Shown piece after piece: positions 26,023 to 34,091 of a DNA stretch of 64,000 nucleotides (its first letter is position 1; each line of letters starts with the position of its first letter). The stretch is from assembly GCA_963732585.1 (NCBI GenBank), contig CAVSZY010000007.1, forward strand, positions 62,001 through 126,000, read 5' to 3'. The translations under genes and the position numbers were made by a program. The notes beneath the pieces were generated by a model. That model saw only the letters and a program-made list of their open reading frames with translations. It was not told the origin of the DNA and did not search any database. This DNA is from WLMZ01 sp963732585 (lineage in GTDB: Bacteria; Actinomycetota; Acidimicrobiia; Acidimicrobiales; Ilumatobacteraceae).

Positions 26023-26503
26023 CGAACGAGCGGAGCACGCCAACGTCACCCGAGTGCGCAGCGCTGCTCGGGCAAAAGGGCTTGAACTTGTCACCAGGTC
26101 GTTTCCTGATGGCACCAAGACGGCCGTCGAAGCCGCAGACGCGGTCGGCGTCGAGGTTGGGCGGATCGTCAAGAGCCTGATTTTCGCCGTCGATGGCGAG
26201 GTCGTGCTGGCCTATGTCAGCGGGGCCAATCAGCTGGATGAACGCAAGCTAGCTGCCGCTGCCGGTGGAATGAAATGTTCCAGGGTCGACGCCGACACGG
26301 TGTACAAGGTGACCGGATTCCCGATCGGCGGCGTCCCACCTTTCGGCCACAGCACCGAGTTACGGGTCTTCATCGACCCCGATTTGCTGCAGTACGACGA
26401 GGTCTGGGCGGCAGCGGGAACCTGGCACGACGTCTTCGGTATCGAGCCGCGCAAGCTCGTCGAGGCCAGTGACGGCCTACTCGTCGAGCTCAAGCGGGGT
26501 TGA
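26012..26503 (+). CDS. YbaK/EbsC-type aminoacyl-tRNA editing protein
   Basis: A 163-residue stand-alone editing domain related to Cys-tRNA(Pro) deacylase YbaK and ProX. Key segments are TAVEAADAVGVEVGRIVKSLIFAVDGEVVLAYVSG (catalytic Lys in VKSLIF), NQLDERKLAAAAG and TGFPIGGVPPFGH. It clears misacylated tRNA in the cytosol; the exact substrate cannot be told. It overlaps the pterin dehydratase by 11 bp and abuts the sufU stop. Confidence 0.88.
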   Translation: MTTDERAEHANVTRVRSAARAKGLELVTRSFPDGTKTAVEAADAVGVEVGRIVKSLIFAVDGEVVLAYVSGANQLDERKLAAAAGGMKCSRVDADTVYKVTGFPIGGVPPFGHSTELRVFIDPDLLQYDEVWAAAGTWHDVFGIEPRKLVEASDGLLVELKRG

Positions 26504-26959
26504 TCAGCTCGATGGCTGCGCAGCGGTGTCGGCCAGCGCCTGCAGCAACGTGTTCCACGACAGCGTCGCACACTTGATCCGCGCCGGGAACTTGACGACA
26601 CCCTGCAGCGCCTCGAGATCACCGAGGCTGACCGACGTGTCGATCTCCTCGTCGCTGTCGCTGACGGTCATCATGCCTTTGAAGCGTTTGACGATGGCAT
26701 AGACATCCTCGATGCGCTTGCCCTTCACCGCCTGACTCATCATGCTCGCCGACGATTGGCTGATGCTGCAGCCCTGGCCGGAGATCTTGATATCGCCCAC
26801 CAGGCCATCTTCGACAGCCAGGTAGACCTGAATCTCGTCGCCGCACAACGGGTTGTGGCCTTCGGCGCGAATCGCCGGTGGCTCTAACTCGCCCCGGTTC
26901 CGCGGCGAGCGATAGTGATCGAGAATGATCTCGCGGTAGAGGTCCTCTAATCCGGGCAT
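26504..26959 (-). CDS. sufU: SufU Fe-S assembly scaffold/sulfur-transfer protein
   Basis: A 151-residue IscU-fold protein of the SufU type, which accepts persulfide sulfur from SufS. The Cys ligands are in NPLCGDEIQVYL, GQGCSISQSSASMM and ARIKCATLSWNTLL. The insertion between the second and third Cys regions (ending SLGDLEALQGV) is the mark of SufU as opposed to IscU. The start MPGLEDLYREIILDHYRSPRNRG is typical. It lies 32 bp downstream of sufS on the same strand. Confidence 0.93.
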   Translation of the reverse strand: MPGLEDLYREIILDHYRSPRNRGELEPPAIRAEGHNPLCGDEIQVYLAVEDGLVGDIKISGQGCSISQSSASMMSQAVKGKRIEDVYAIVKRFKGMMTVSDSDEEIDTSVSLGDLEALQGVVKFPARIKCATLSWNTLLQALADTAAQPSS

Positions 26960-26991
26960 GTCCTGTTTGCCTCTCCGTGACGCACGACGTG

Positions 26992-28221
26992 CTAGAAACC
27001 GAAAATATCGCTGGCACCATCGAGCGCCTCAGCCAGCGCGTCGACGTCTTCGGTGCCGTTGTAAATGTAGAAACTGGCTCGCGCCGTGGCCTGTGCCCCG
27101 AGCAGCTTCATCAGCGGCTTGGCGCAATGATGCCCTGCCCGAACACAGACGTTCTGCTCATCGAGCACCTGGCTGATGTCGTGTGGATGGATTCCACGAA
27201 ACGCGAAACTAAGCGTCGCGCCACGCTGTTCGACGTTGCACGGGCCGTGAATGCTGATGTCGTCGCCGTAGCGGGCCTTCAACGTGGTCATCGCGTAACT
27301 GGCCATCTCCATCTCGTGACGGCGAATGTCGGCCATGCCGATGGTGTTGAGAAAGTCGATCGCCGCAGCCATACCGACCGCCTCGGTGATCGGCGGTGTC
27401 CCAGCTTCGAACTTGGCTGGCAACGGCGCAGTGGTGAAACCGTCGAGGCGGACGTCGGCGATCATGTTGCCACCACCGAGGAACGGGGGCATTGCATCGA
27501 GCAGTTCGCGCTTGCCCCACAGCACGCCGATGCCGCTTGGGCCGCACAACTTGTGACTCGAGAAGGCCAGAAAGTCGGCGTCCCAGGCCTGCACGTCGGT
27601 GATGTTGTGGGGCACGTATTGGCAGCCGTCGACGATGGCGATCGCTCCGGCGGCGTGGGCCGCAGCACACAGCTTGGCGACGGGGGTAATGGTGCCAAGC
27701 ACGTTGCTCATCGCCGTGAAACTGAAGACCTTGGCGCCGCCGAGCAAGCTGTCGAGGTCGGTGAGGTCGAGCTGACCGTCGACCGTCAGCGGCACCCAGC
27801 GCAACTGCACGCCGAGCTCGGTGACGAGCATCTGCCAGGGGACGATGTTGGCGTGGTGTTCCATGTGGGTCAACACGACGACATCGCCGCGACGCAGGTT
27901 GGCGCGGCCCCAGCTGTAGGCCAGCAGGTTGAGCGCCTCGGTGGCGTTCTTGGTGAACACCACCTCCTCGACAGCGCGGGCATTGATGAATCGAGCAACG
28001 GTGGCGCGCGCCGACTCGAACGCATCGGTTGCCTCGGCGGCCAGCCGGTAGGCGCTGCGGTTGATCGGCGCGTAGCTGGTGTTCATGAACTGCGACATCG
28101 CCTCGATCACCTGTCGCGGCTTTTGGGCAGTGTTCGCGGAATCGAGATAGATGATTCGCTTGCCGTCGACCAAGCGGTCGAACAGCGGGAACTGTGCACG
28201 AATCTCGGCGGCGTCGAACAT
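26992..28221 (-). CDS. sufS: Cysteine desulfurase SufS
   Basis: A 409-residue PLP-dependent group II desulfurase that supplies sulfur for cluster building. Motifs are YLDSANTAQKPRQVI, APINRSAYRLAAEAT, THMEHHANIVPWQ, FSFTAMSNVLGTITPV, the PLP lysine in LAFSSHKLCGPSGIGVLWG, and RAGHHCAKPLM with the catalytic Cys. ATG 28221 begins MFDAAEIRAQFPLF; a much longer frame upstream is antisense to nothing but overlaps sufC2. It is two bases after the sufC2 stop, so it forms part of a sufC2-sufS-sufU operon. Confidence 0.95.
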   Translation of the reverse strand: MFDAAEIRAQFPLFDRLVDGKRIIYLDSANTAQKPRQVIEAMSQFMNTSYAPINRSAYRLAAEATDAFESARATVARFINARAVEEVVFTKNATEALNLLAYSWGRANLRRGDVVVLTHMEHHANIVPWQMLVTELGVQLRWVPLTVDGQLDLTDLDSLLGGAKVFSFTAMSNVLGTITPVAKLCAAAHAAGAIAIVDGCQYVPHNITDVQAWDADFLAFSSHKLCGPSGIGVLWGKRELLDAMPPFLGGGNMIADVRLDGFTTAPLPAKFEAGTPPITEAVGMAAAIDFLNTIGMADIRRHEMEMASYAMTTLKARYGDDISIHGPCNVEQRGATLSFAFRGIHPHDISQVLDEQNVCVRAGHHCAKPLMKLLGAQATARASFYIYNGTEDVDALAEALDGASDIFGF

Positions 28222-28223
28222 TC

Positions 28224-28973
28224 TTAACCCCGAAACGATTCGTACCCGTCGGCTTCCAGTTTGGCGGCCAACTCCATGCCGCCGGAAGCGACGATACGAC
28301 CGTCGATGAGGATGTGCACGTGGTCGGGCTGCAGCTCGTCGAGCAGTCGTTGGTAGTGGGTGATCAACAGGATGCCAAGGCTCGGACGATCCTGCTTGAC
28401 CTCGCGGATGCCGCGGGCGACGGTGCGCAGCGCGTCGATGTCGAGCCCGGAGTCGGTCTCGTCGAGGATCGCCAATTCCGGTTCGAGGATCGCCATCTGC
28501 ATGATCTCGTTGCGCTTCTTTTCGCCGCCGCTGAAACCTTCGTTGAGATAGCGATCGACGAAGCTGGAATCCATGCCAAGGCGCTTCATCCAATCCATCG
28601 TTGCCAAACGCAGCTCGAGCACCGACAGGTCGATGCCCTTGCGGGCGCTGAGCGCCTGGCGCAGGAACTGGATGACCGAGACGCCAGGGATCTCTTGCGG
28701 GTATTGAAATCCAAGAAAGATGCCCGACTTGGCACGCACGTCGGTGGGCCAATCGGTGATGTCGTCGCCCTGGTAGATGACTTTGCCACCGGTGACGATG
28801 TATTCGCTGCTGCCCAGCAGGGTGTTAGCCAGGGTGCTCTTGCCGCTGCCGTTTGGGCCCATGATGGCGTGTACTTCGCCTGCGGCGATCGACAGCGAGA
28901 TGCCCTTCAGAATCTTCGTCTCACCCTCGGCCGGTTGGGCGTGGAGGTCCTCGATTCGAAACAGCTCGGTCAT
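28224..28973 (-). CDS. sufC: SufC-type ATPase, copy 2
   Basis: A 249-residue SufC. Walker A is GPNGSGKST, followed by FLGFQYPQEIPGVSV. The signature is NEGFSGGEKKRNEIMQM and Walker B is AILDETDSGLDIDALRTVA. It is closer to the canonical SufC consensus than copy 1. It is the first gene of the minus-strand suf arm, with a palindrome about 30 bp upstream of its start. Two SufC genes may serve one SufBD complex, or each may have its own partner. Confidence 0.93.
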   Translation of the reverse strand: MTELFRIEDLHAQPAEGETKILKGISLSIAAGEVHAIMGPNGSGKSTLANTLLGSSEYIVTGGKVIYQGDDITDWPTDVRAKSGIFLGFQYPQEIPGVSVIQFLRQALSARKGIDLSVLELRLATMDWMKRLGMDSSFVDRYLNEGFSGGEKKRNEIMQMAILEPELAILDETDSGLDIDALRTVARGIREVKQDRPSLGILLITHYQRLLDELQPDHVHILIDGRIVASGGMELAAKLEADGYESFRG

Positions 28974-29000
28974 GGTCGAAAGTGTATTCGCGGCCGCCGC

Positions 29001-29030
29001 GAATTAGCACTACCTGGATAGGAGTAATTC
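29001..29030 (-). promoter_or_regulatory. Palindromic operator candidate upstream of sufC2
   Basis: An AT-rich palindrome with perfect outer arms GAATTA (29001-29006) and TAATTC (29025-29030), and CTA/TAG inner pairs around a CCTGGA centre. Read on the minus strand it matches the palindrome before sufD at about 20 of 30 positions, including GAATTACT at one end and TAGTG in the middle. It starts 28 bp before the sufC2 start codon, the same spacing as at sufD, so one regulator may control both arms. Confidence 0.55.
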
Positions 29031-29035
29031 GCCGT

Positions 29036-30013
29036 TCAGGTGCTGGCTGGCAGTTGCAGACGTCGCCACAGCGCCGGGTACGACGGGTATTCGAGCTGAT
29101 CATCGACGTAGCCAGCGTCGAAGAGCGCCCGGTGATAGCGGGGGAGATTGCGGAACGGCACCCCGGAGTCGACGTGGTGGGCGAGGTGCCAGCCGATGTG
29201 AAACGGCACCAGCATGAAGCGAGCCGGAAGATGTTGGCGGACCGAGTGGGTGGTGATGCGGCGATCTTTCGACGCCATCAGCCCGCCGTGCTCAGCGACC
29301 GAACGCAGGCGGTTGATCAGCCGCCACACCGTCATGTAGGGCAGGAACCAGAACAGCAGGTACAGCCACCACACCCCGGCGACAATCGACGAGGCAAGCA
29401 ACACCGCCTGCACCGCCCACAACTGGCGCTGTGCCCGGCGGGCGGCCGGATTGGGGCTGCGCAAGCCATTCAATTGGGCGCGCAGCAGCGTCAGACCAGT
29501 TCGCCCGGTGAGGTCACGCCACAGCTTGCGGCGAAATGACGCCGTGGTGATCGGGTAGTTGGCGTACAGCGGAATGTCCGGCTCGTCGGGGCCGAATTCC
29601 TGGCGATGGTGGGCCATGTGCACTCGCCGGTAGGCGTCAGTGGAGGTGAAGAACGGGTAGCCGATCAGCCAGCGGCCGACGAGATCGTTGAACGACTTGT
29701 CGGCGAAGAGCAGTCGGTGAGCAGCTTCATGCATCAAAGATGCGAATTGAGCATGGGCTCGACCCATCAGCACGAACACGCCAGGCCACGTCCATGGCGA
29801 CCAGACGGCGAGGCTGAGGAGCGCTCCGGTCTGGAGGTAGACCGACACGAGGCTGAGGGCGTTGCGCAGCGATGGGATTCGCCGCAACTGCACGCGAAAC
29901 GCCGGCAGCGGTCGGCCATCGGCGGCAAGCAAATCGGTGGCGCGGGCCAGCGGCAGGGCATCGCGAGCGGGGCACATGCCCCCCAGCGCCAGCGGGCGTG
30001 TCATCGTTGCCAT
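29036..30013 (-). CDS. Membrane fatty acid desaturase
   Basis: A 325-residue di-iron membrane enzyme. Three His boxes are visible: HEAAH, HMAHH and HLAHH, spaced as in fatty-acid desaturase/hydroxylase proteins and interleaved with hydrophobic segments. It probably introduces a double bond or hydroxyl into an acyl or carotenoid-like substrate in the membrane. ATG 30013 (MATMTRPLALGG) is preferred because the frame upstream overlaps the MBL gene. It is 7 bp downstream of that gene, so co-transcription is likely. Confidence 0.88.
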   Translation of the reverse strand: MATMTRPLALGGMCPARDALPLARATDLLAADGRPLPAFRVQLRRIPSLRNALSLVSVYLQTGALLSLAVWSPWTWPGVFVLMGRAHAQFASLMHEAAHRLLFADKSFNDLVGRWLIGYPFFTSTDAYRRVHMAHHRQEFGPDEPDIPLYANYPITTASFRRKLWRDLTGRTGLTLLRAQLNGLRSPNPAARRAQRQLWAVQAVLLASSIVAGVWWLYLLFWFLPYMTVWRLINRLRSVAEHGGLMASKDRRITTHSVRQHLPARFMLVPFHIGWHLAHHVDSGVPFRNLPRYHRALFDAGYVDDQLEYPSYPALWRRLQLPAST

Positions 30014-30020
30014 CTTGGCG

Positions 30021-30635
30021 TCACCAGCCGCGCTCAACCCATTCGGCGAGGTGGGGGCGCTCGGTGCCGATGGTGGTGTCGAGACCGTGCCCGGGCATGA
30101 CGATCGTCTCCGCTGGCAGGGCGAACAGCAGGTTGTCGATCGATGAGATGATCGTCGCAAAGTCGCCACCCTCGTATCCTGTGGCGCCGGGGCCGCCGGG
30201 GAAGAGGGTGTCGCCGCTGAACAGGATCGGGGCACCTTCGACGAGGAACGACATCGAGCCAGCGGTGTGGCCCGGATTGAGAATCGTGCGCAACCGTAGA
30301 TTGCCGACCTCGATCACCTCGTCGTGCTCCAAGAAGACGTCATAGCCGACCTCTTTCAGGCGGGGAGCGTCCTCAGCGGTGACGGCAACTTCGTAGCCTG
30401 CCTCGCGCATTGCCGGGATTGCCTGAATATGGTCCCAATGTCCGTGGGTTTCCAGCACTCGGCGGACCTGCAGCCGTTGGCACAACTCGAGCAGGCGATC
30501 GTGTTCGTTGGCGGCGTCGATCAACGCCGCATCGCCGGTTTCCCGACAGCGCACGACAAAGACGTTGTTGGCGAAGTCACCGACGACGAGACGGTGGATT
30601 TCGAGGCGGCTGTCGGACCAATGAAGGGTGCTCAC
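30021..30635 (-). CDS. Metallo-beta-lactamase fold hydrolase (glyoxalase II-like)
   Basis: A 204-residue MBL-fold protein. Its metal motifs are ETHGHWDHIQ (HxHxDH), the Gly-His of LNPGHTAGSM, FSGDTLF and VMPGHG. The size matches small single-domain glyoxalase II-like thioester hydrolases, but the substrate is not known. GTG 30635 (MSTLHWSDSRLEIHR) is preferred; longer frames run into the divergent pabBC promoter. It is upstream of the desaturase. Confidence 0.85.
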   Translation of the reverse strand: MSTLHWSDSRLEIHRLVVGDFANNVFVVRCRETGDAALIDAANEHDRLLELCQRLQVRRVLETHGHWDHIQAIPAMREAGYEVAVTAEDAPRLKEVGYDVFLEHDEVIEVGNLRLRTILNPGHTAGSMSFLVEGAPILFSGDTLFPGGPGATGYEGGDFATIISSIDNLLFALPAETIVMPGHGLDTTIGTERPHLAEWVERGW

Positions 30636-30705
30636 CGCCACAGTCTGGCACCGATCGACCTCCGCTGGCACCGCAGGGCACGTTGCTGGCGCTAGCTTCC
30701 GCAGG

Positions 30706-32469
30706 GTGACTTCGAGCGGCCCGATATCGGTAGGCGTCGTTCGCTTCGACGACGCCATCGCCGGGCACGGTTGGCAGTTCGACGGTCTCATCGCCACGCA
30801 CATCGCCACCCGCCTCGATCAGGTCGGTGCTGTGCTGCTCGCTGCCGAGCAGGCTGCTCAGCAGGGACATTGGGCCGCCGGCTATGTCAGCTACGAGGCC
30901 GGCGCGGCCTTCGACCGGGCCTTCCCGATCCGTCGTGAGGGCATCGAGCCGTTGGTTTGCTTCGTCGAGTACGAACACCGCCACCGGGTGCCACTGGTTA
31001 CCCCGACAGCGCCCCCTGCGCCGGCGGTTACCAGGGTTGGTGGTTCCGAGTGGTACCGCGAGGGGGTGGAAACCATCCGTCAGGCAATCGCCCGCGGCGA
31101 TGTCTACCAGGTCAACCTCACCGATCGCTTCGTCGGCACGGCGGCGAGCGCGCCGTTCGAGTTGTATCGAGCGATGGTCGCCAATCAATCGGCGGCCTAC
31201 AACGCCTACCTCGAAATTGGCGACAACACGATCATCAGCGCCTCACCGGAACTGTTCTTCAGGCTCGACGGGCAGCGGGTGACGACCAAGCCGATGAAGG
31301 GCACAGCGGCACGGCGGGCCCGTCCGGGCGACGACATAGCCGCCGGTCTTGCCCTGCGGCGGTCGCTGAAAGACCGCGCCGAGAACGTGATGATCGTCGA
31401 TCTGCTGCGCAACGATCTGTCGCGTGTCGCCCGAATCGGTTCGGTCGAGGTGCCCGCCTTGTTCGACCTGGAACGCTACGAGACCGTGTGGCAGTTGACC
31501 TCGACGGTCTCGGCTGAGCTTCGACCGGGGATCGCCCTCGTCGACGTCTTCTCTGCGCTGTTCCCTTGCGGTTCGGTCACTGGGGCACCGAAGGTCGCAG
31601 CGATGCGAATGATCGATCAGATCGAGACGCAACCTCGCGGCATCTACTGCGGGGCGATTGGTTGGGTGGGCCCACAGCCCGATGGCGACTGCTCGATCCA
31701 GGCGCAGTTCAGTGTCGCTATCCGCACGGCGGCGATCGACACCGACAGCAGACGTCTGACCTACGGCACAGGTGGCGGCATCACCTGGGACTCAGACCCG
31801 CACGCCGAGGACGATGAAGCGGTGGCCAAGGCTGCGGTCTTGCGTGCCACCCGTGCGGCATTCGACCTGTACACCACGGCGCTGATCGACGCCGACGGGA
31901 TGCGCCATCGCGACCTCCATCTCGATCGGCTGGCATCGAGCGCGGCGTACTTCGGATTCCCTTTCGATCGAGACAGGGCGTTGCAACTGATCGCCGCCGT
32001 CGACGGTTCGCAGATCGCCCAGCGGGTGCGCCTGTTGCTCGGCCGCAGTGGCGAGATGCGGCTCGAACAGCGCGACATCGAGCAGGTGCCCAGCGAGGTT
32101 CGCTTGGCTGTCGCCGAACTGCGGGTCGGTAACGATGACCCCTTCCTGTGCCACAAGACAACCCGGCGCGAGACCCACGAGCGGGCCCGCGCCGAGCACC
32201 CAGAGGTCGATGACACGCTCATCGTCAACACCGCTGACGAGGTCGTCGAGACCACCGTCGCCAACGTCTTGTATCGTCGCGGCGATCGATGGTTCACGCC
32301 GCCACTGGCGAGCGGTTGCCTCGACGGCGTCGGACGCCGCGCCTTGCTCGACGCAGGAGAGATCGGCGAGCGGGTTCTGCTGTTGAGCGAACTTGCTTCA
32401 TGTGACGAACTGCAGGTGGTCAGCTCGTTGCGCGGTCGGCGACGGGCGATCATTGACGCTGCCGGGTGA
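30706..32469 (+). CDS. Aminodeoxychorismate synthase I fused to aminodeoxychorismate lyase (PabB-PabC)
   Basis: A 587-residue bifunctional folate enzyme. Residues 1-395 are PabB-like, with YVSYEAGAAF, GDVYQVNLTDRF, SASPELFFR, TKPMKGTAARR, DLLRNDLSRVA and FPCGSVTGAPKVAAM. They convert chorismate to aminodeoxychorismate. The C-terminal ~190 residues are a PLP lyase domain (PabC), with DLHLDRLASSAAYFGF, LCHKTTRR (PLP Lys) and VNTADEVVETTVANVLYR. It makes p-aminobenzoate and is coupled to folP by a GTGA overlap. No pabA amidotransferase is in the window. The GTG at 30706 is the start. Confidence 0.93.
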   Translation: MTSSGPISVGVVRFDDAIAGHGWQFDGLIATHIATRLDQVGAVLLAAEQAAQQGHWAAGYVSYEAGAAFDRAFPIRREGIEPLVCFVEYEHRHRVPLVTPTAPPAPAVTRVGGSEWYREGVETIRQAIARGDVYQVNLTDRFVGTAASAPFELYRAMVANQSAAYNAYLEIGDNTIISASPELFFRLDGQRVTTKPMKGTAARRARPGDDIAAGLALRRSLKDRAENVMIVDLLRNDLSRVARIGSVEVPALFDLERYETVWQLTSTVSAELRPGIALVDVFSALFPCGSVTGAPKVAAMRMIDQIETQPRGIYCGAIGWVGPQPDGDCSIQAQFSVAIRTAAIDTDSRRLTYGTGGGITWDSDPHAEDDEAVAKAAVLRATRAAFDLYTTALIDADGMRHRDLHLDRLASSAAYFGFPFDRDRALQLIAAVDGSQIAQRVRLLLGRSGEMRLEQRDIEQVPSEVRLAVAELRVGNDDPFLCHKTTRRETHERARAEHPEVDDTLIVNTADEVVETTVANVLYRRGDRWFTPPLASGCLDGVGRRALLDAGEIGERVLLLSELASCDELQVVSSLRGRRRAIIDAAG

Positions 32470-33320
32470 GCGATATTCCTGACATGATCGCAAGCATGTT
32501 TTCGCTTGATGTCGATCTCCCAGCCGTGATGGGCATCGTCAACGTCACCCCGGACTCATTCAGCGACGGTGGACGGTACGCCGACGTCGCGGCCGCCGTC
32601 GATCACGCCCGCTTATTGTTTGCCCAGGGGGCCAAGATCGTCGACATCGGTGGCGAATCGACACGCCCCGGGTCGGTGCCGCTGTCGTACCAGGCCGAAC
32701 TCGATCGAGTCGCCCCTGTCGTCGAACGGGTTGCCGCCGAGGGCATACCGGTGAGCATCGACACGCGCCACCCGGCCGTGGCCGCGGCGGCGATCAGTGC
32801 CGGCGCCGTGGTGATCAACGACGTGTCCGGGCTGCGCGACCCGGAGATGGTCGCCGTCGCCGCCCGCGCCCAGGTTCCGGTGGTGATCATGCACGCGCCG
32901 CATGCGGATATGGCGCTCACCCACGCCCACCGGCAGTACGACGAAGTGGTCGCCACGGTCGCCGGATTCTTGGTGGGTCAGGCCGAGCGTGCGCTCAACG
33001 CTGGCGTGCCACAGGTGGCGATCGACCCTGGCATTGGCTTCGGTAAACAGCTGGGCCACAACCTCGAACTGATCGACCACCTCGAGCGTCTCGTGGCCCT
33101 CGGCTATCCGGTGCTGGTCGGAGCGTCGCGCAAACGAATGATCGGTGAACTGGCGCACGTCGCCGTCGCCGCCGAACGCGACGCCGGCTCGCTCGCTGTC
33201 CATCTCGCCGCAGTGTCGCGCGGCGCGAAATGGGTCCGGGTCCACGCCGTTGCCGAGCACGTGCAGGCCCTGGCCGTGTGGGCCGCGCTCGATCCGCTGT
33301 GTCCGACCAGCCGGGTTTAG
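32466..33320 (+). CDS. folP: Dihydropteroate synthase
   Basis: It condenses p-aminobenzoate with dihydropterin pyrophosphate. Family segments are VMGIVNVTPDSFSDGG, AKIVDIGGESTRPGS, PVSIDTRHPAVAAAA, VINDVSGL, VVIMHAP, VAIDPGIGFGKQLGHNLEL, LVGASRKRMIGEL and VRVHAV. The TIM-barrel fold is expected. The GTG at 32466 overlaps the pabBC stop; an ATG three codons before VMGIVNV is also possible but less coupled. The 3' end overlaps the toxin gene by four bases. Confidence 0.95.
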   Translation: MSDIPDMIASMFSLDVDLPAVMGIVNVTPDSFSDGGRYADVAAAVDHARLLFAQGAKIVDIGGESTRPGSVPLSYQAELDRVAPVVERVAAEGIPVSIDTRHPAVAAAAISAGAVVINDVSGLRDPEMVAVAARAQVPVVIMHAPHADMALTHAHRQYDEVVATVAGFLVGQAERALNAGVPQVAIDPGIGFGKQLGHNLELIDHLERLVALGYPVLVGASRKRMIGELAHVAVAAERDAGSLAVHLAAVSRGAKWVRVHAVAEHVQALAVWAALDPLCPTSRV

Positions 33321-33721
33321 CTGGAGACGACGTCGAAGTCGAGCGAGAGCGCAACGGGAATCTGTCCGGCGTCGAACGTCAGGAAACGCACGGGACGGGG
33401 CAGTCGATCTGCTGCGGCGAGGTGCAGGGCATCGCTGAGACGAACGGGCTGGGCGCGCATCAGCCGAGCGGCGCGATCGAGGCACGCCTGGTCGAGCGGG
33501 ACGATGGCGATCTGATCCCAGGTGGCGCGGATCATGCCCTCCAGGTCCTCACGCCACAGCGGCTCGTCGGTGACCCGGTCGATCAACGCCAATGCTTCGA
33601 CGAGGGTCAACGCCGCAGAACACCAATCCGGATCGGCGGCCATCGCCTGGCGGACCACGTGGCGCATCGGCACCTCGAGATGTGCGGCGACCAACGCGCT
33701 GGCGTCGAGATACAGCGTCAC
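33317..33721 (-). CDS. PIN-domain ribonuclease, VapC-type toxin
   Basis: A 134-residue PIN protein. The acidic residues are Asp6 (LYLDASALVAAHLE), Glu42 (TLVEALALIDR), Asp in VRLSDALHLAAADR and Asp in LTFDAGQ, the VapC metal site. The GTG at 33721 overlaps the antitoxin stop by four bases, the usual toxin-antitoxin arrangement. It is predicted to cleave a specific tRNA or rRNA when freed. It is squeezed between folP and the acyl-CoA dehydrogenase. Confidence 0.88.
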   Translation of the reverse strand: MTLYLDASALVAAHLEVPMRHVVRQAMAADPDWCSAALTLVEALALIDRVTDEPLWREDLEGMIRATWDQIAIVPLDQACLDRAARLMRAQPVRLSDALHLAAADRLPRPVRFLTFDAGQIPVALSLDFDVVSS

Positions 33722-34008
33722 CCTCGCACCTCGCGCAGCAGCCGATCGAGTCGCACGCTGCCCCACACGGAGATCGCCGCGCCAGCGGGCTCGTGGGTCG
33801 AACCGTGGACCGGGGTTCGTCGCGGCGCGATCAGCGCTCCCTGGACGATGAGCTCATCGATCGAGCGCTGCGCGTCGGCGTTGCGTACCGGTCCGATCTG
33901 GGCAACCGGGCGCCCGCCAACGGTGATCACCGTTGTTTGACCGGCTTCAGCGCGGCGCACGGTGGCGGCCACCGAGGCGCGTAACTCGCGTACTCCGATG
34001 CGCTCCAT
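33718..34008 (-). CDS. Phd/VapB-type antitoxin
   Basis: A 96-residue antitoxin. The N-terminal Phd/YefM-like DNA-binding part has MERIGVRELRASVAATVRRAEAGQTTVITVGGRPVAQIGPV. The C-terminal half should wrap the PIN toxin. It is upstream of and overlapping the toxin. A pair of 7-bp direct repeats 20 bp upstream of its start looks like its autoregulatory operator. Confidence 0.85.
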   Translation of the reverse strand: MERIGVRELRASVAATVRRAEAGQTTVITVGGRPVAQIGPVRNADAQRSIDELIVQGALIAPRRTPVHGSTHEPAGAAISVWGSVRLDRLLREVRG

Positions 34009-34028
34009 TCCGGTTACCCTACATCCAA

Positions 34029-34047
34029 CGTGTACGCGTGTGTACGC
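34029..34047. promoter_or_regulatory. Direct-repeat operator candidate for the toxin-antitoxin pair
   Basis: TGTACGC occurs at 34031-34037 and again at 34041-34047, a 10-bp register that puts both on one helix face. Each also contains the palindrome GTAC. The site lies between the antitoxin start (34008, -) and the acyl-CoA dehydrogenase start (34092, +), so a bound antitoxin could affect both. Confidence 0.4.
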
Positions 34048-34091
34048 ATTCCGATGTGGCGCGCCGCTTAGTCAACGGTCAGACTGGGTCC

